Shown here: positions 24,348 to 50,887 of the stretch, in pieces
Position numbering within the stretch: the stretch's first letter is position 1
Layout: each line of letters starts with the position of its first letter
From: Halocaridina rubra
Taxonomy: Eukaryota; Arthropoda; Malacostraca; Decapoda; Atyidae
Length of the DNA stretch: 64,000 nucleotides
Direction of reading: 5' to 3'
Assembly: GCA_037179515.1 (NCBI GenBank)
Contig: JAXCGZ010019165.1
Coordinates: 1 to 64,000 of the forward strand
Translations under genes and position numbers: made by a program
The notes under the pieces: model-generated
What the model saw: only the letters and a program-made list of their open reading frames with translations
What the model was told of the DNA's origin: nothing
The model's database searches: none

Positions 24348-24594
24348 GTCTAAAAATGGAACCGATCAGGAGACAGGAAGATACGAGCTTTGGGCTCTTT
24401 CCCGTAAACAAAATTAGGTAATCACAATTAGGTAATCACAATGCGGTAAATACTTTCGTATCAGCTGATGCACACGCACACGCTATTTACCTGACAATAT
24501 TATATTAAAAATATGTTTGCTGTTTGTTCTTAATGCTTTTTGTCAATTTTCTTCGTAATATTAATTCAAAACAATAGCGCTTTCGCGGGAATGA

Positions 24595-24808
24595 CGAGTG
24601 ACGACGCCTAACGGTAGATATTGGAACTACTGTACGTATTTTAATAAGATATTTATATGCTTTTATTCTTATTTATTATACAATAACATGATTTTATGTG
24701 CTTTTGATTTTATTTATAGCATTGGGATCCATATCCTCGAACGAAGAAAGTCCTTTTCGATAAATGCAAATGCCTGCTGCATTCTTATTCCTATTCGTAT
24801 TCTTATTC

Positions 24809-24905
<97 letters not shown>

Positions 24906-25119
24906 TATTATTAATATTTCTATTCTAATTATGATGAGTGACGACACCTAACGGTAGATATTGGAACTACTGTACGTATTTTAATAAGATATTTATATGC
25001 TTTTATTCTTATTTATTGTACAATAACATGATTTTATATGCATTTGTTTTTATTCATAGCATTGGGATCCATATCCTCGAACAAAGAAAGTCCTTTTCGA
25101 TAAATGCAAATGCCTGCCA

Positions 25120-25168
<49 letters not shown>

Positions 25169-25580
25169 ATTATGACGAGTGACAACGCCTAACGGTTGAT
25201 ATTGGAACTACTGTACGTATTTTAAGAAGATATTATATGCTTTTATTCTTATTTATTGTACAATAACATGATTTTATGTGCTTTTGTTTTTATTTATATC
25301 ATTGGGATCCATATCCTCGAACAAAGAAAGTCCTTTTCGATAAATGCAAATGCCTGCTGCATTCTTATTCGTATTCTTATTCGTATTCTTATTCTTATTC
25401 TTCTTATTATTATTTTTATGATTATTATTATTATTATTTTTATTATTATTATTATTATTATTGTTATTATTATTATTATTATGACGCGAGTGACAACGCC
25501 TAACGGTAGATATTGGAACTACTGTACGTATTTTAATAAGATTTTATATGCTTTTATTCTTATTTATTGTACAATAACAT
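24595..25580. repeat. Tandem block: Tigger-2 leader plus transposase fragment plus (ATT)n, about 4 units
   Basis: Each unit (starting about 24595, 24935, 25170 and 25487) runs ACGCCTAACGGTAGATATTG, then CAATAACATGATTTTATG, then GCATTGGGATCCATATCC through AAATGCCTGC, then (ATT)n. The ATCCATATCC block is the same as 12985-13047 inside the Tigger-2b transposase (encoding part of QQAFAFIEKGLSLFEDMD). A parallel block is at 38655-39470. Confidence 0.82.
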
Positions 25581-25802
25581 GATTTTATGTGCTTTAGTTT
25601 TTATTTATTGTACAGTAAGATGATTTCATGTGCTTTTTATGGTTTTCTAGTGATATTATGATTCCAATATTTGTAGCGAACAAACGTAAAGTTGCTTATA
25701 ATGACGTAAACTATTTTGTTTTTGTTTTCCATATGAATTTTGAAAACCGACGTATAATTGAGAACGACTTAACTCGAAACGACCTAAGCCGAGGTATATA
25801 TA

Positions 25803-29922
<4,120 letters not shown>

Positions 29923-30384
29923 AAGCGCCTCCAAAAAATAAATAATGTAAAACATTGGAAAAAACTAAATGTTCGGAACTTGTGATAAAAAAATACTAAA
30001 ACTAATCTCAATAGTATTGCTTACCTTTAAAATAAATATTAATACATAGAAATAAAGTTCTCATTATAAGATACAGGGTTTGTATAATGAAACTATACTT
30101 ATAAACATAAAAATAACTGTATTGTATAGTACAAAGCTGTAGCTTCTGTATTTACTCATGTGGTTGCTTACATAAGGAGGTAGAGACTGGCTTATTAGGA
30201 GGAAGCTGGAGAGGCAGGTGATTAGGAGACTGGGGCAGGTGAGTCTGGAGAGGCAACACAGCATACAGTACAATACATAATCTATAGAAAAAATATTGTA
30301 CTATGAGTTCTCATCGTAAGATACTGTAAAATAAAACTGCACTTATAAACATACAAATATTATACAAAACTTTGCTTACTGTTA

Positions 30385-30567
30385 CTAATGTGGTTTGATA
30401 ATCATGATCACGGTTGAACAGGCTAATCCGAGATTGCGGCCAATGTTTGTAGAAGATTCTTCCTTTTCAGCTTGGTTTACCACTTCAGTTTTGATTTCCA
30501 TGGTGATGGCTTTTCTTTTGTTAGTTGCATTGCCATCAGAACTATCACTAACACGCTTGGGAGGCAT
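30385..30567 (-). pseudogene. Tigger-4 transposase N-terminal stub (CENP-B-type helices)
   Basis: It reads MPPKRVSDSSDGNATNKRKA and continues through ITMEIKTEVVNQAEKEES to IGRNLGLACSTVIMIIKPH, then a stop. That is the standard opening of jerky/Tigger transposases (basic N-terminus, then a helix-turn-helix ending in STV..IIK). About 60 residues remain. It differs from the Tigger-1 and Tigger-2 N-termini, so a third transposase lineage is implied. Confidence 0.7.
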
Positions 30568-30779
30568 ACTAATATCAGTAATGAGGGAACACAACGAGAG
30601 AGGACGAAAGCACTAAACACAACATGTTGGGAGGGAATAAATTGAGTGGTGGTTCTTCTACCACTTCTAATGCCGCATGATGCCTGATTCTTACATTACG
30701 CTCAACAAAGTATATTGAATAAAATATTTACTGCTCTGTATTTGGTATTTTTTTAAATTTAATATAATTTTTCAATATA

Positions 30780-31298
30780 ACCAAATACTGTATATAAACA
30801 AATATATAAATAAAGGCATTAAATATGAATTTAGTACAGCTGTGTTTGCTATCTTTGAATTCATGTGTATTTCAAATAAAATCGAATTTACTGCTATGTC
30901 TTTGTTTGTTTTTTTTCAATATAATTTTTCAATAAAACCAAATACTGTATATAAAAAAATAAATAAAGCCATTAAGTTGATAAATACGAATATAGCTGTG
31001 TTTACTAGCTTTGTATTCGTATGTATTTAGAATAAAATCGTATTTAGAGCTATGTGTTTGTGTTTTTATTAATTTAATATAATCCTTCAATACTGTATAA
31101 CCAAGTATATAAAAAATATAAATAAAGCCATTAACTTGATAATTATGAATACAGCTGTGTTTGCTAGCTTTGTATTCTTGTGTATTTCGAATAAAATCGT
31201 ATTTACAGCTTTTTTTTTTAAATTCAGTATTATTATTCATTATAACCAGATATGTAAACAAATAAATAAATAAAGCCATTAATTGGATAAATATGAAT
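30780..31298. repeat. ~155-bp tandem units in Tigger-4a
   Basis: The blocks AAATAAAGCCATTAA..TTGATAA and GCTGTGTTTGCTAGCTTTG, then AATAAAATCGTATTTA, recur three to four times. The same array is at 40690-41185. Confidence 0.8.
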
Positions 31299-31299
31299 A

Positions 31300-32686
<1,387 letters not shown>

Positions 32687-32862
32687 TACAGCAGTGCTGA
32701 TAGCTGTATATTCATACACCGCTCTTACAAACTATTTTGGCGTGCAGTTTGAATTTTCCACACCAGCCAGGTATTTCGAAAAATTAATTTATTAATTATT
32801 TTTTGGCCAATGTCGTAACGGTGAAACAAAATAAGTCGGAGCAACATTATACGAGGACCTAA

Positions 32863-35093
<2,231 letters not shown>

Positions 35094-35095
35094 CA

Positions 35096-36262
<1,167 letters not shown>

Positions 36263-36351
<89 letters not shown>
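36263..36351. repeat. (TA)n array 15
   Basis: About 89 bp of TA between MITE T copy iv and family 3c. Confidence 0.97.
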
Positions 36352-36356
<5 letters not shown>

Positions 36357-36714
36357 GTTCGCTTTTTCCGCGTTTTTTTAAACCGCGAAATTGCAATAAC
36401 GCCCCCAAAAAATAATAGTAAAAAATACGAAATTCGCAAATAACGCCCATGCAAAAAATTGGAAAAAAAAGTTTTATTTTAATAAAAAAAATCAACCACC
36501 TTGGAGGCACTTTTCTGCCATCCACCTCCTCTTCTACCACTTAATGCGATCGGATATTATGAAGATAATGAAAAAAAAGCATTAAGAACAAACACCAAAC
36601 CAATTTTCGATACAGGTATACCTGGGCTTAGGTCATTTCGAGTTAAGTCGTTCTCGATTATACGTCGGTTTTCAAAAAAAATATATGGAAAAATAAAAAA
36701 AAATAAAAAATAAA

Positions 36715-37965
36715 GTTTACGTCATTATAATCAACTTTACGTCTGTCCGCTACAAATATTGGAATCATAATATCACTAGAAAACCATTAAAAGCACATGG
36801 AATCATGTTACTGTACAATAAATAAAAACAAAAGCACATAAAATCATGTTATTGTATAATAAATAAGAATAAAAGCATATAAAATCTTATTAAAATATTT
36901 ACAGTAATTCCAATATCTACCGTTAGGCGTCGTCACTCGTCATAATAATAATAGTAATAATTGTTGTTTTGAATATATTTCAAGACAGTTTATTTCTACG
37001 TACACATGTAAGTGTTATTTTGCATATAGTTTCGTTTATTTGTAACGTAAGTGCATGAATGTATACTTTTACACTTAGTATGTGTACCTATTAATATCTA
37101 TCATGTATACACGTATATTTGTATGTATAATGTGTAGTTTATTAGGGAGACTGGCTGTAGAAGACTTGGAGAAAGGAATGTAGGTCACTAATGGATTTTA
37201 GCCATTAACCCTTCACCTCCTTGATAACGCTTATTGCATCGCCTGTTTAAACAAAGAAGCGTTGTAAGCAAGACCCCAACAAACGAGGGGAGTTTTGTAA
37301 GACTTTCTTACAAAATGTTAGTTGCTGTCGTGAGATGCTCCGAGGCACTTATTTTTACTGTGTTTATTGACAGTACTTATAAGTTTATTCTTAGTTGTCC
37401 TCGTGAGATGCTACGAGACACTCATGTTTGTGACGTAATTATAATGCGTGAAAGCAGTTGTAATTAATATTTATGAAATACATTTGCTACCGTAATTATT
37501 GATGGTGCATATATGTCCCACAAAAAGTTTGTTGTTCTCGTTGGGCGTTATGAGAGACTCAAGTAGAAAACGTAATAGAGATATGTAGATCAGAAGACTT
37601 TCCAGTTTGATTCGGAGTCCCGTGATTGCTGACGACATCAAGGTTATCCGGATAGATGAGTACAGATTTATTTTATTTCTAACAATATTTATAACTACGT
37701 GTGAGGGACAGAATGAGCTCATTTAATTGAACACTCGTAGGTAGAATGTATGTTAGAAGATTTATTCTGTATGAGGAAGTTTTAATTTAAGGTGAGGAGG
37801 GTTTATTTAAATATTCACATATCAGCAGTTCAGAAACCCGCTTATAATATATTTGCATGTATATCTATGCATGTAATATTAATTATATATTATTGGTAGA
37901 GGATTTTATTTTGAGATCGTGGTAGGCCTCTACTGAAGCCGTGTCAGGATTTCTGAATTTAGGGG

Positions 37966-37967
<2 letters not shown>
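36715..37967 (+). repeat. Duplicated segment SD1, copy A, with unknown repeat R1
   Basis: About 1.25 kb is repeated, same orientation and nearly identical, at 42462-43719. The first ~240 bp is Tigger-2 leader. R1 itself (from about 36955, starting TTTCAAGACAGTTTATTTC, to GAATTTAGGGGGTTA) is not recognised. It contains internal echoes of CTCGTGAGATGCTACGAGAC. A ~77-codon open frame at 37234-37467 is not conserved in frame in copy B, so it is not called a gene. Confidence 0.75.

Positions 37968-41365
<3,398 letters not shown>

Positions 41366-41448
<83 letters not shown>
41366..41448. repeat. (TA)n array 17
   Basis: About 83 bp of TA between Tigger-4b and the family 3e fragment. Confidence 0.97.
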
Positions 41449-41451
<3 letters not shown>

Positions 41452-41925
41452 GTAATTCTCAGAATAACACCTAGATAGGTTATCAGAAGGGTCGGGTAAA
41501 TGGAAAATCGCGTGAAAAAATGAGTTATTTTCCATAGGAAACAATGATAAAGGGCATAGATACGTTCCAAACCTTACATAGACATACCATGCCAAAGATA
41601 TAAGATAAGTAAAAAACATATTTTATTACTACATAGCAAAGCAGAAAGCCCTATATCTATTTTTAAGAGTATACAAAAGATATTCATATTCACTTTACAG
41701 CTAGAAATTAACATACATTACTATACTTTACTCTAATATGCAGTGGGCAACAGTTATACAGTACACTGGGACATGCATGGTGGCAGTGAGCAAGTAACTT
41801 ATGTGGTAGAAGAGGAGGAGGATGCAGGAGAATGAACCTCTATCTGCAAATGTATACAAAGATAAAATAAGAATTATAAATAACCAAAGCACGACTAAAA
41901 ACCGAAAAAAAAAAATTAATTTTGC
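41449..41925. mobile_element. Family 3e fragment
   Basis: It starts CACGTAATTCTCAGAATAAC, reverse to 1-645, and runs into LINE-3 at about 41926. No coding sequence is seen. Confidence 0.65.
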
Positions 41926-42440
41926 AATGCCTAAATCTACCATATGACAGATTAAAAAAACTTAATCTACATTCTCCAGAGAGGCACAGAGTTAGGGGGG
42001 ATATGATTGAGGTGTATAAATGGTTTAAAGGGATTAACAAGGGTGATATTAATAAAGTTTTAAAAATTCATGATCAAACCAGAACTTGTAATGCGTAATG
42101 GATTTAATCTTGATAACTTTAGGTTCAGAAGGGAAATTGGTGAAAATTGGCTTGGTAATACCGTAGAGTATTCCTAGTAGGATAATAAATGCCCATACCT
42201 ATTTTTTTCTTTATTTTTTTTTTTTTTTTTAGGATGGGATAGGATAGGAGGGGAAAAAAGGGAGGGGATTAAGGATATAAGGGAATTGGAGGGAAAAGCA
42301 CGAAAATTAAATAAAATAAGAGAGAAAAAAGAGAGGGGCAGACCCTCGTGCTAAGTTTTGTTCTGGAATTCAGATTCTGAATTGTATTACTTAGACACCT
42401 TCAAATGTAGATTAGATAGACATATGACAGAGGTAGGGGA
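41926..42440 (+). pseudogene. LINE-3 reverse transcriptase C-terminal fragment
   Basis: It encodes RHRVRGDMIEVYKWFKGINK and, after a frame break, NGFNLDNFRFRREIGENWLG. A ~180-bp A/G-rich insertion follows (42190-42340), then DTFKCRLDRHMTEVGDY. This order is typical of the last ~120 residues of CR1/L2/RTE-X-like ORF2 proteins. It is distinct in sequence from LINE-1 and LINE-2. A dead fragment. Confidence 0.65.
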
Positions 42441-42461
42441 TTATAAAAAATAAAAAATTAA

Positions 42462-43719
42462 GTTTACGTCATTATAATCAACTTTTCGTCTGTCCGCTAC
42501 AAATATTGGAATCATAATATCACTAGAAAACCATTAAAAGCACATGAAATCATGTTACTGTACAATAAATAAAAACAAAAGCACATAAAATCATGTTTTT
42601 GTACAATAAATAAGAATAAAAGCATATAAAATCTTATTAAAATATGTACAGTAATTCCAATATCTACCGTTAGGCGTCGTCACTCGTCATAATAATAATA
42701 GTAATAATAGTTGTCTTGAAGATATTTCAAGACAGTTTATTTCTACGTACACATGTAAGTGTTATTTTGCATACAGTTTCGTTTATTTGTAACGTAAGTG
42801 CATGAATGTATACTTTTACACTTAGTATGTGTACCTATTAATTTCTATCATGTATACACGTATATTCGTACGTATAATGTGTAGTTTATTAGGGAGGCTG
42901 GCTGTAGAAGACTTGGAGAAAGGAATGTAGGTCACTAATGGATTTTAACCATTAACCCTTCACCTCCTTGATAACACTTATTGCATCGCCTGTTTAAACA
43001 AAGAAGCATTGTAACCAAGGACCCCAACAAACGAGGGGAGTTTTGTAAGACTTTCTTAAAAAAAGTTAGTTGCTGTCGTGAGTTCCACGAGGCACTCATT
43101 TTTACTGTGTTTATTGACAGTACTTATAAGTTTATTCTTAGTTGTCCTCGTGAGATGATACGAGACACTCATGTTTGTGATGTAATTATAATGCGTGAAA
43201 GCAGTCGTAATTAATATTTATGAAATACATTTGCTACTGTGATTATTGATGGTGCATATAAGTCCCACAAAAAGTTTGTTGTTCTCGTTGAGCGTTACGA
43301 AACACTCAAGTAGAAAACGTAATAAAGATATGTAGATCAGAAGACTTTCCAGTTTGATTCGGAGTCCCGTGGCTGACGACATCAGGGTTATTCGGATAGA
43401 TGAGTACATATTTATTTTATTTCTAACAATATTTATAACTACGTGTGAGGGACAGAATGAGCTCATTTAACTGAACACTCGTAGGTAGAATGTATGTTAG
43501 AAAATTTATTATTCTGTATGAGGAAGTTTTAATTTAAGGTGAGGAGAGTTTATTTAAATATTCACATATCAGCACTTCATAAACCCCCTTATAAAATATT
43601 TGCATGTATGTCTATGCATGTAATATTAATTATATATTATTGGTAGAGGATTTAATTTTGAGATCGTGGTAGGCCTCTACTGAAGCTGTGTCAGGTTTCC
43701 GAATTTAGGGGGTTATAAG
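42462..43719 (+). repeat. Duplicated segment SD1, copy B
   Basis: Matches 36715-37967 with scattered substitutions and small indels, from GTTTACGTCATTATAATCAA to GAATTTAGGGGGTTA. Downstream it continues into AAT-rich Tigger-2 sequence, whereas copy A jumps to an inverted Tigger-2 fragment. Confidence 0.78.
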
Positions 43720-44055
43720 ATCGAAGGGTATTAACACACAGAAAATCCTCCACAATAGTAGTAATAATAGTAATAATAATAAAAATGATAATAGTAATAA
43801 AAATAATAAGAATTTGAATACGAATAAGAATAAGAATGCAGCAGGCATTTGCATTTATCGAAAAGGACTTTCTTTGTTCGAGGATATAGATCCCAATGCT
43901 CTAAATAAAAACAAAAGCACATAAAATCATGTTATTGTATAATAAATAAGAATAAAAGCATATAAATATCTTATTAAAATACGCACAGTAGTTCCGATAT
44001 TTACCGTTAGGCGTCGTCACTCTTCATAATAATAATAGTAATAATAATAATAAGA

Positions 44056-44380
<325 letters not shown>

Positions 44381-45129
44381 TGATTAAGAATAAGAATGCA
44401 GCAGGCATTTGCATTTAGCGAAAATGACTTTCTTTGTTCGAGGATATGGATTCCAATGCTATAAATAAAAACAAAAGCACATAAAATCATGTTATTGTAC
44501 AATAAATAAGAATAAAAGCATATAAATATCTTATTAAAATACGTACAGTTGTTCCAATATCTACCATTAGGCGTCGTTACTCGTCATTCCCGTGAAACAG
44601 CTATTGTTTTGAATTGATTAGTTTATGCATAGTATATGTCTGTTTATCGGCTGCTCTCATTCTTATTCATTTGTGACCTTATATTTTGCCCCAATGGAGC
44701 CTAATTGAAAAAAAGCATTAAGAACAAACAGCAAAGTTATTTTTGATATAATATTGTCAGGGAAATCGCGTATGAAGGTGCATCAGCTGATACGGAAGTA
44801 GCAAAACGCGTGCCGATAGAGGTTCGTTCATAGGCTGCCAGGTACAGGGAAATTTCCTGTTTTAGGGAAATTTAGGTAGGTACGGGGAAACGGGGAAGAA
44901 ACTTGAAAATTCAGTAAAATCTAGCGAAGATCCAAAAATGAAAGATGGAAAATCTAGGCAAACTCTGGAGAACTAGCTATTATTATTCTAATTCTTTATA
45001 TTTTTCTCTGTGTGGTAATTGAGATGAAGAAATTGAAATGTATATAGCCTTGTATATGTATCTATAACGGGGATATTTTGGGCCAAATAGGGAAATTTTG
45101 TAAGCGAATCTAGGGAATTTTTGACAGCT

Positions 45130-45700
45130 TGATCTGGCAGCACTGGTTCATTCTCCCGCATCCTACTCCTCTTTTACCGCTTAATGCAATCGGATATTAT
45201 GAAAAAAATTGAATAAAAGCATTAAGATTAAACAGCAAAGTTATTTTTAATATAGTATTGTTAGGGAAATAGCGAGTGAGGGTGCATCAGCTGATGTGGA
45301 AGTAGCAAAACGTTTGCCGATAGAGGTTCGTTCTCCCGCATCCTACTCCTCTTCTACCGCTTAATGCAATCGGATGTTATGAAAAAAATTGAATAAAAGC
45401 ATTAAGAACAAACAGCAACGATATTTTCAATATAATATTGTCAGGGAAATAGCGTGTGAGGGTGCATCAGCTGATACGGAAGTAGCAAAACATTTGCCGA
45501 TAGAGATTTGTTCTCCAGCATCCTACTCCTCATCTACCGCTTAATGCGATTGGATATTATGAAGAAAATTGAAAAAAAGCATTAAAAACAAAGACCAAAC
45601 ATATTTTTAATATAATATCGTCAGGGAAGTAGCGTGAGAGGAGGGTGCATTAGCTGATACGGAAGAGTGACAAAACGTATGCAGCCTCGTCCTCATTGCC
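45130..45700. repeat. ~180-bp minisatellite (Sat180), 3 units
   Basis: CTTAATGCAATCGGAT recurs at about 45182, 45362 and 45542, a 180-bp period. Units carry GGGTGCATCAGCTGATAC, AAACGTTTGCCGATAGAG and TCCTCTTCTACCGC. The same unit lies in all family 3 elements and in fragments within Tigger-2. Confidence 0.87.
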
Positions 45701-45859
45701 ACCATCAGTGTTGCCAGAATACATAAATGAGAGAAATGATAAATATAAAATACATACATGTAAGCTGGTAAGTTATTTCAAGTATCTTAAAGATGAAATA
45801 CATTTTTATTTAAATTACAGTACTACCATCTTGTAATTAATTTTAAAATGTACCATACA

Positions 45860-46230
45860 TCTGAAAATAAATACATCCTCTTTATCTGGCAACACTGACC
45901 ACCATGCTAAGCCTGTTGCCAACGGCATAATAGAGTTCATTAATTTGTTTGCTGTACATAAATTTAAAAATAAAGATACTACCTGCCCAATGTGTGAACA
46001 ATGTGAAGGGAGCCTGGAACATTTTCTACTATTTTGTGAAGCATATGCACAAATAAGAACAGAATATAGTCTTATAGCACAACCATATATAGAAAAGAAA
46101 ATTGAAATAATTGCTAATATATTGTTATTTAGATATTGTAGTGAAAAAGACGTCAAAGAAAGAAAAAATTTATAAAAAGAATTTGTAGAAAAAGAAATCA
46201 AATAATAAAAAACGCACAAACAATTTAGCA
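45860..46230 (+). pseudogene. Zinc-motif ORF fragment, best copy
   Basis: The open frame from 45945 encodes FKNKDTTCPMCEQCEGSLEH and continues FLLFCEAYAQIRTEYSLI, then a Lys/Ile-rich tail ending ERKNL at 46175. The CxxC...H...C arrangement is intact here. The preceding bases encode PVANGIIEFI in the same frame. This is probably the tail of a LINE-type protein captured by Tigger-2. No start codon or upstream domain is present, so it is not a functional gene. Confidence 0.5.
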
Positions 46231-46412
46231 AAGCAAAACCAAGACTTGGGAGCCATTGCAAAAGGCAAATCCCACCCAACTACTACTACTGCAGTAAATC
46301 TGTATATCTAGGCTAGCCTAGAGACAATCTAATTCGATTTAAGTCGTTTTTCGACTTATGTAATCTCTTCTGGAACCAGTTAACGACAATAGGTGAGGTA
46401 TACCTGTATAAT

Positions 46413-46960
46413 ATCATCAGGGAAACAGCGTGTGAGGGTGCATCAGCTGATACAGGAATGGCAAAATTTTGTGGATAGAGGTCCGTTCTCCCACATCCTC
46501 CTCCTCTTCTACCGCTTAATGCGATCGAATATTATGAAGAAAATTGAAAAAAAGCATCAAGAGCAAACAGCAAACAAATTTCTGATATACTATCGTCAGG
46601 GAAATAGCTTGCGAGGGTGCATCAGCTGATACGGAAGTGGCAAAACGTTTGCCGATAGAGGTTTGTTCTCGTGCATCCTCCTCCTCTTCTACCACTTAAT
46701 GTGATCAAATATTGTGAAGAAAATTGAAAAAAAAGCATTAACAAATTGCAAATAAATTTTCGATATAATATCGTCAGGGAAATAGCGTGCGAGGGTGCAT
46801 CAGCTGATTCGAAAGTGGCTAAACGTTTGCCAATAGATGTTCATTCTCCCCCTCTTCTACCGCTTAATGCGATTGAATATTATGAAAAAAATTAAATAAA
46901 AATCATTAAGAACAAACAACAAACAAACTTTCGATATTATATCATCAGGGAAATAGCGTG
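46413..46960. repeat. Sat180, 3 units in family 3c
   Basis: CTTAATGCGATCGAATATTA-type blocks recur at about 46517, 46697 and 46865 (180 and 168 bp apart). The array then passes into GTGTAGAGAATATATAT and a ~400-bp non-satellite segment (46960-47350) repeated at 48840-49130. Confidence 0.85.
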
Positions 46961-47900
46961 TAGAGAATATATATATATTTCATTTAAGTTTTCCTGATAT
47001 ACGTTTTCTTTGTAACAAATTGTTGTTAAGAGCAAACAACAAACAAACTTTTGATATAAGATTGTCAGGAAAATAGCGTATATAGAATATATATATATAT
47101 TTCATTTAAGTTTCCCCGATATACGTTTTCTTTGTAAGGAATTGAATAGTTTTCTTTTTCTCTCAGCTGACTTTGTTTATGTTTAGATTTCCTGCAACAA
47201 GGTCAATATGTAAAGAAGATAGAATAATGTTTAGAGCCAAAGAATATTAAAATGTAATACTATAATCTCGAAAATTAGATAAACCCCAAATAGAGTGAGT
47301 AAATAAATATTTTATGAGTAAGATATTGTGCCTGAATAGTGATAAGCATCTGCTAATACGGAAGAGGCAAAACCTTTGCCGATAGAGGTTCGCTTTCCCG
47401 CATCCCCTTCCCTTCTACTGCTTAATGTGATCGGATATTATGAAGATAATGGAAAAAAGCATTAAGAACAAACAGCAAACAAACTTGCAATATAATATTG
47501 TCAGGGAAATATTGTGCGAGGGTGCATCAGCTGATACGGAGGCGGCAAAATATTTGTATCCTCGTGCTCACCGCCACCATGCAAGTCCCAGTGTACCGTA
47601 TGTCTGTTGCCCACCGAATAATAGAGGACAGTAGAGTATGTTAATTTCTTACTGTACAGTGAATCTGAATATCTTTTGTATACTCTTAAAAATAGATACA
47701 GGCCTTTCTTCTTTGTTATGTACTTATAAAATATATTTTTACTTATCTTATATCTTTAGCATACTGTGTCTATGTAAGGTTGTGGAACGTATATATACCC
47801 ATTATTATTGTTTCCTATGGAAAACTACTCATTTTTTTAATCGATTTTCGATTTACCCGTCACATCTGAGAACCTATCTCCTCGTTATTCCAAAAACAAG

Positions 47901-49778
<1,878 letters not shown>

Positions 49779-50887
49779 TGATCCCTCGCAGGATCGCGTT
49801 TCTTGGTTCGCTTTTCACTGTACCACATTTTTTTTGGGGCAAATTATTATTTTATTTTTTGGGTATGCGCAAAAATATTAAAATATTGAAAAAAATATAA
49901 ATTTTCAGTATTTTCATTTTTATATTGAAAAACACAAATTTCATTATTTAATTGATAAAAAGAATTTATTTTTCAGCCTACGAATAATAAAGCAGTAAAA
50001 AATAGTAAAAAACATAAATTTAGATATATAACTCACAGTACAGGGTATTGCATCATGTCAAATAGTGTCCGATAGCATACAATGTATTGGGGTCGCACCT
50101 AAGTGAGCTAGCATATACTGTATATTAAAATTTCCAGTAGTTTCATGATTTTATTGATAAAAAAATTTATTTCTTAGCCTAAGAATAATAAAACAGTAAA
50201 AAATAGTAAAAAACATAAATACTAACAGTATTGCACCACGTAAAATATGATACCGGTATCAGAGTTTCGGAAAATGCAAAGGCTCTCACCTACGTGACCT
50301 AGTGAATATTAAAATTTTCATTATTTTATTGATAAAACAAGTATTTCCTAGCCTAAGAATAATAAAACAGTAAAAAATAGTAAAAAACATAAATACAGTA
50401 CTAACAGTATTGCACCATGTAAAATACGATACCGGTATCACGTTTAGGAAAACGCATAGGCTCTCACCTACGTGACCTGGTGAATATTAATATTTTCATT
50501 ATTTTATTGATGAAACAAGTATTTCCTAGCCTAAGAATAATAAGACAGTAAAAAATAATAAAAAACATAAATACTAACAGTATTGCACCATGTAAAATAC
50601 GATACCGCTATCAGCGTTTCGGAAAACGAAAAGGCTCTCACCTACGTGAGATAGTTCATGGAATGCTACTGGCTGAAAGGTCGGGAGACGACGAATCACA
50701 GAATTGTTTTTCTGTATGTTCTGTATCATGGGGTCTGATTGGCTTTTTCATTGCAGTTTGCTTTTCCCTCCATTTTCCAGTGTCCTGACTCACTCGTTCA
50801 GTCTAACTCACGTGTGCGCCGTTCACGTCGTGCTTATTAATACGTTTTATTTGTGATTATGTTTTCACGCGTAATTTAACCTTTGAA

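Larger units (their letters stand above)
20390..24439 (+). mobile_element. LINE-1, full-length CR1/L2-like non-LTR retrotransposon
   Basis: A 5' UTR of ~60 bp, ORF1 (20452-21531), ORF2 (21438-24347) and a ~90-bp 3' UTR ending in two copies of AATTAGGTAATCAC (about 24412-24439). A second, independent copy begins at almost the same 5' base (59321), which argues that 20390 is the true 5' end. There is no poly(A); tail repeats instead of poly(A) fit CR1/L2-type LINEs. The exact clade is not decided here. Confidence 0.85.
19555..25798. mobile_element. Tigger-2c composite carrying a full-length LINE-1
   Basis: It begins CATGTATACCTCACCTAACG and ends CGACCTAAGCCGAGGTATA, the two Tigger-2 terminus types, the last few bases of the right terminus being lost. 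The core is non-autonomous: a reversed zinc-motif fragment (19700-20120), minisatellite pieces (24450-24560) and the tandem block at 24595-25580. LINE-1 and an older LINE-1 tail occupy 20300-24439. The same core without most of the LINE is at 37966-39755, which shows what the element looked like before the insertion. Confidence 0.75.

Noticed and set aside
30395..30616. Plus-strand frames over the Tigger-4 stubs and Tigger-1 transposases (for example Ser-rich or Phe-rich frames)
   Set aside because: They are antisense to recognisable transposase motifs.
37234..37467. Possible small host gene in R1
   Set aside because: The frame is altered in the copy at 42981-43214, and no domain or start context supports it.
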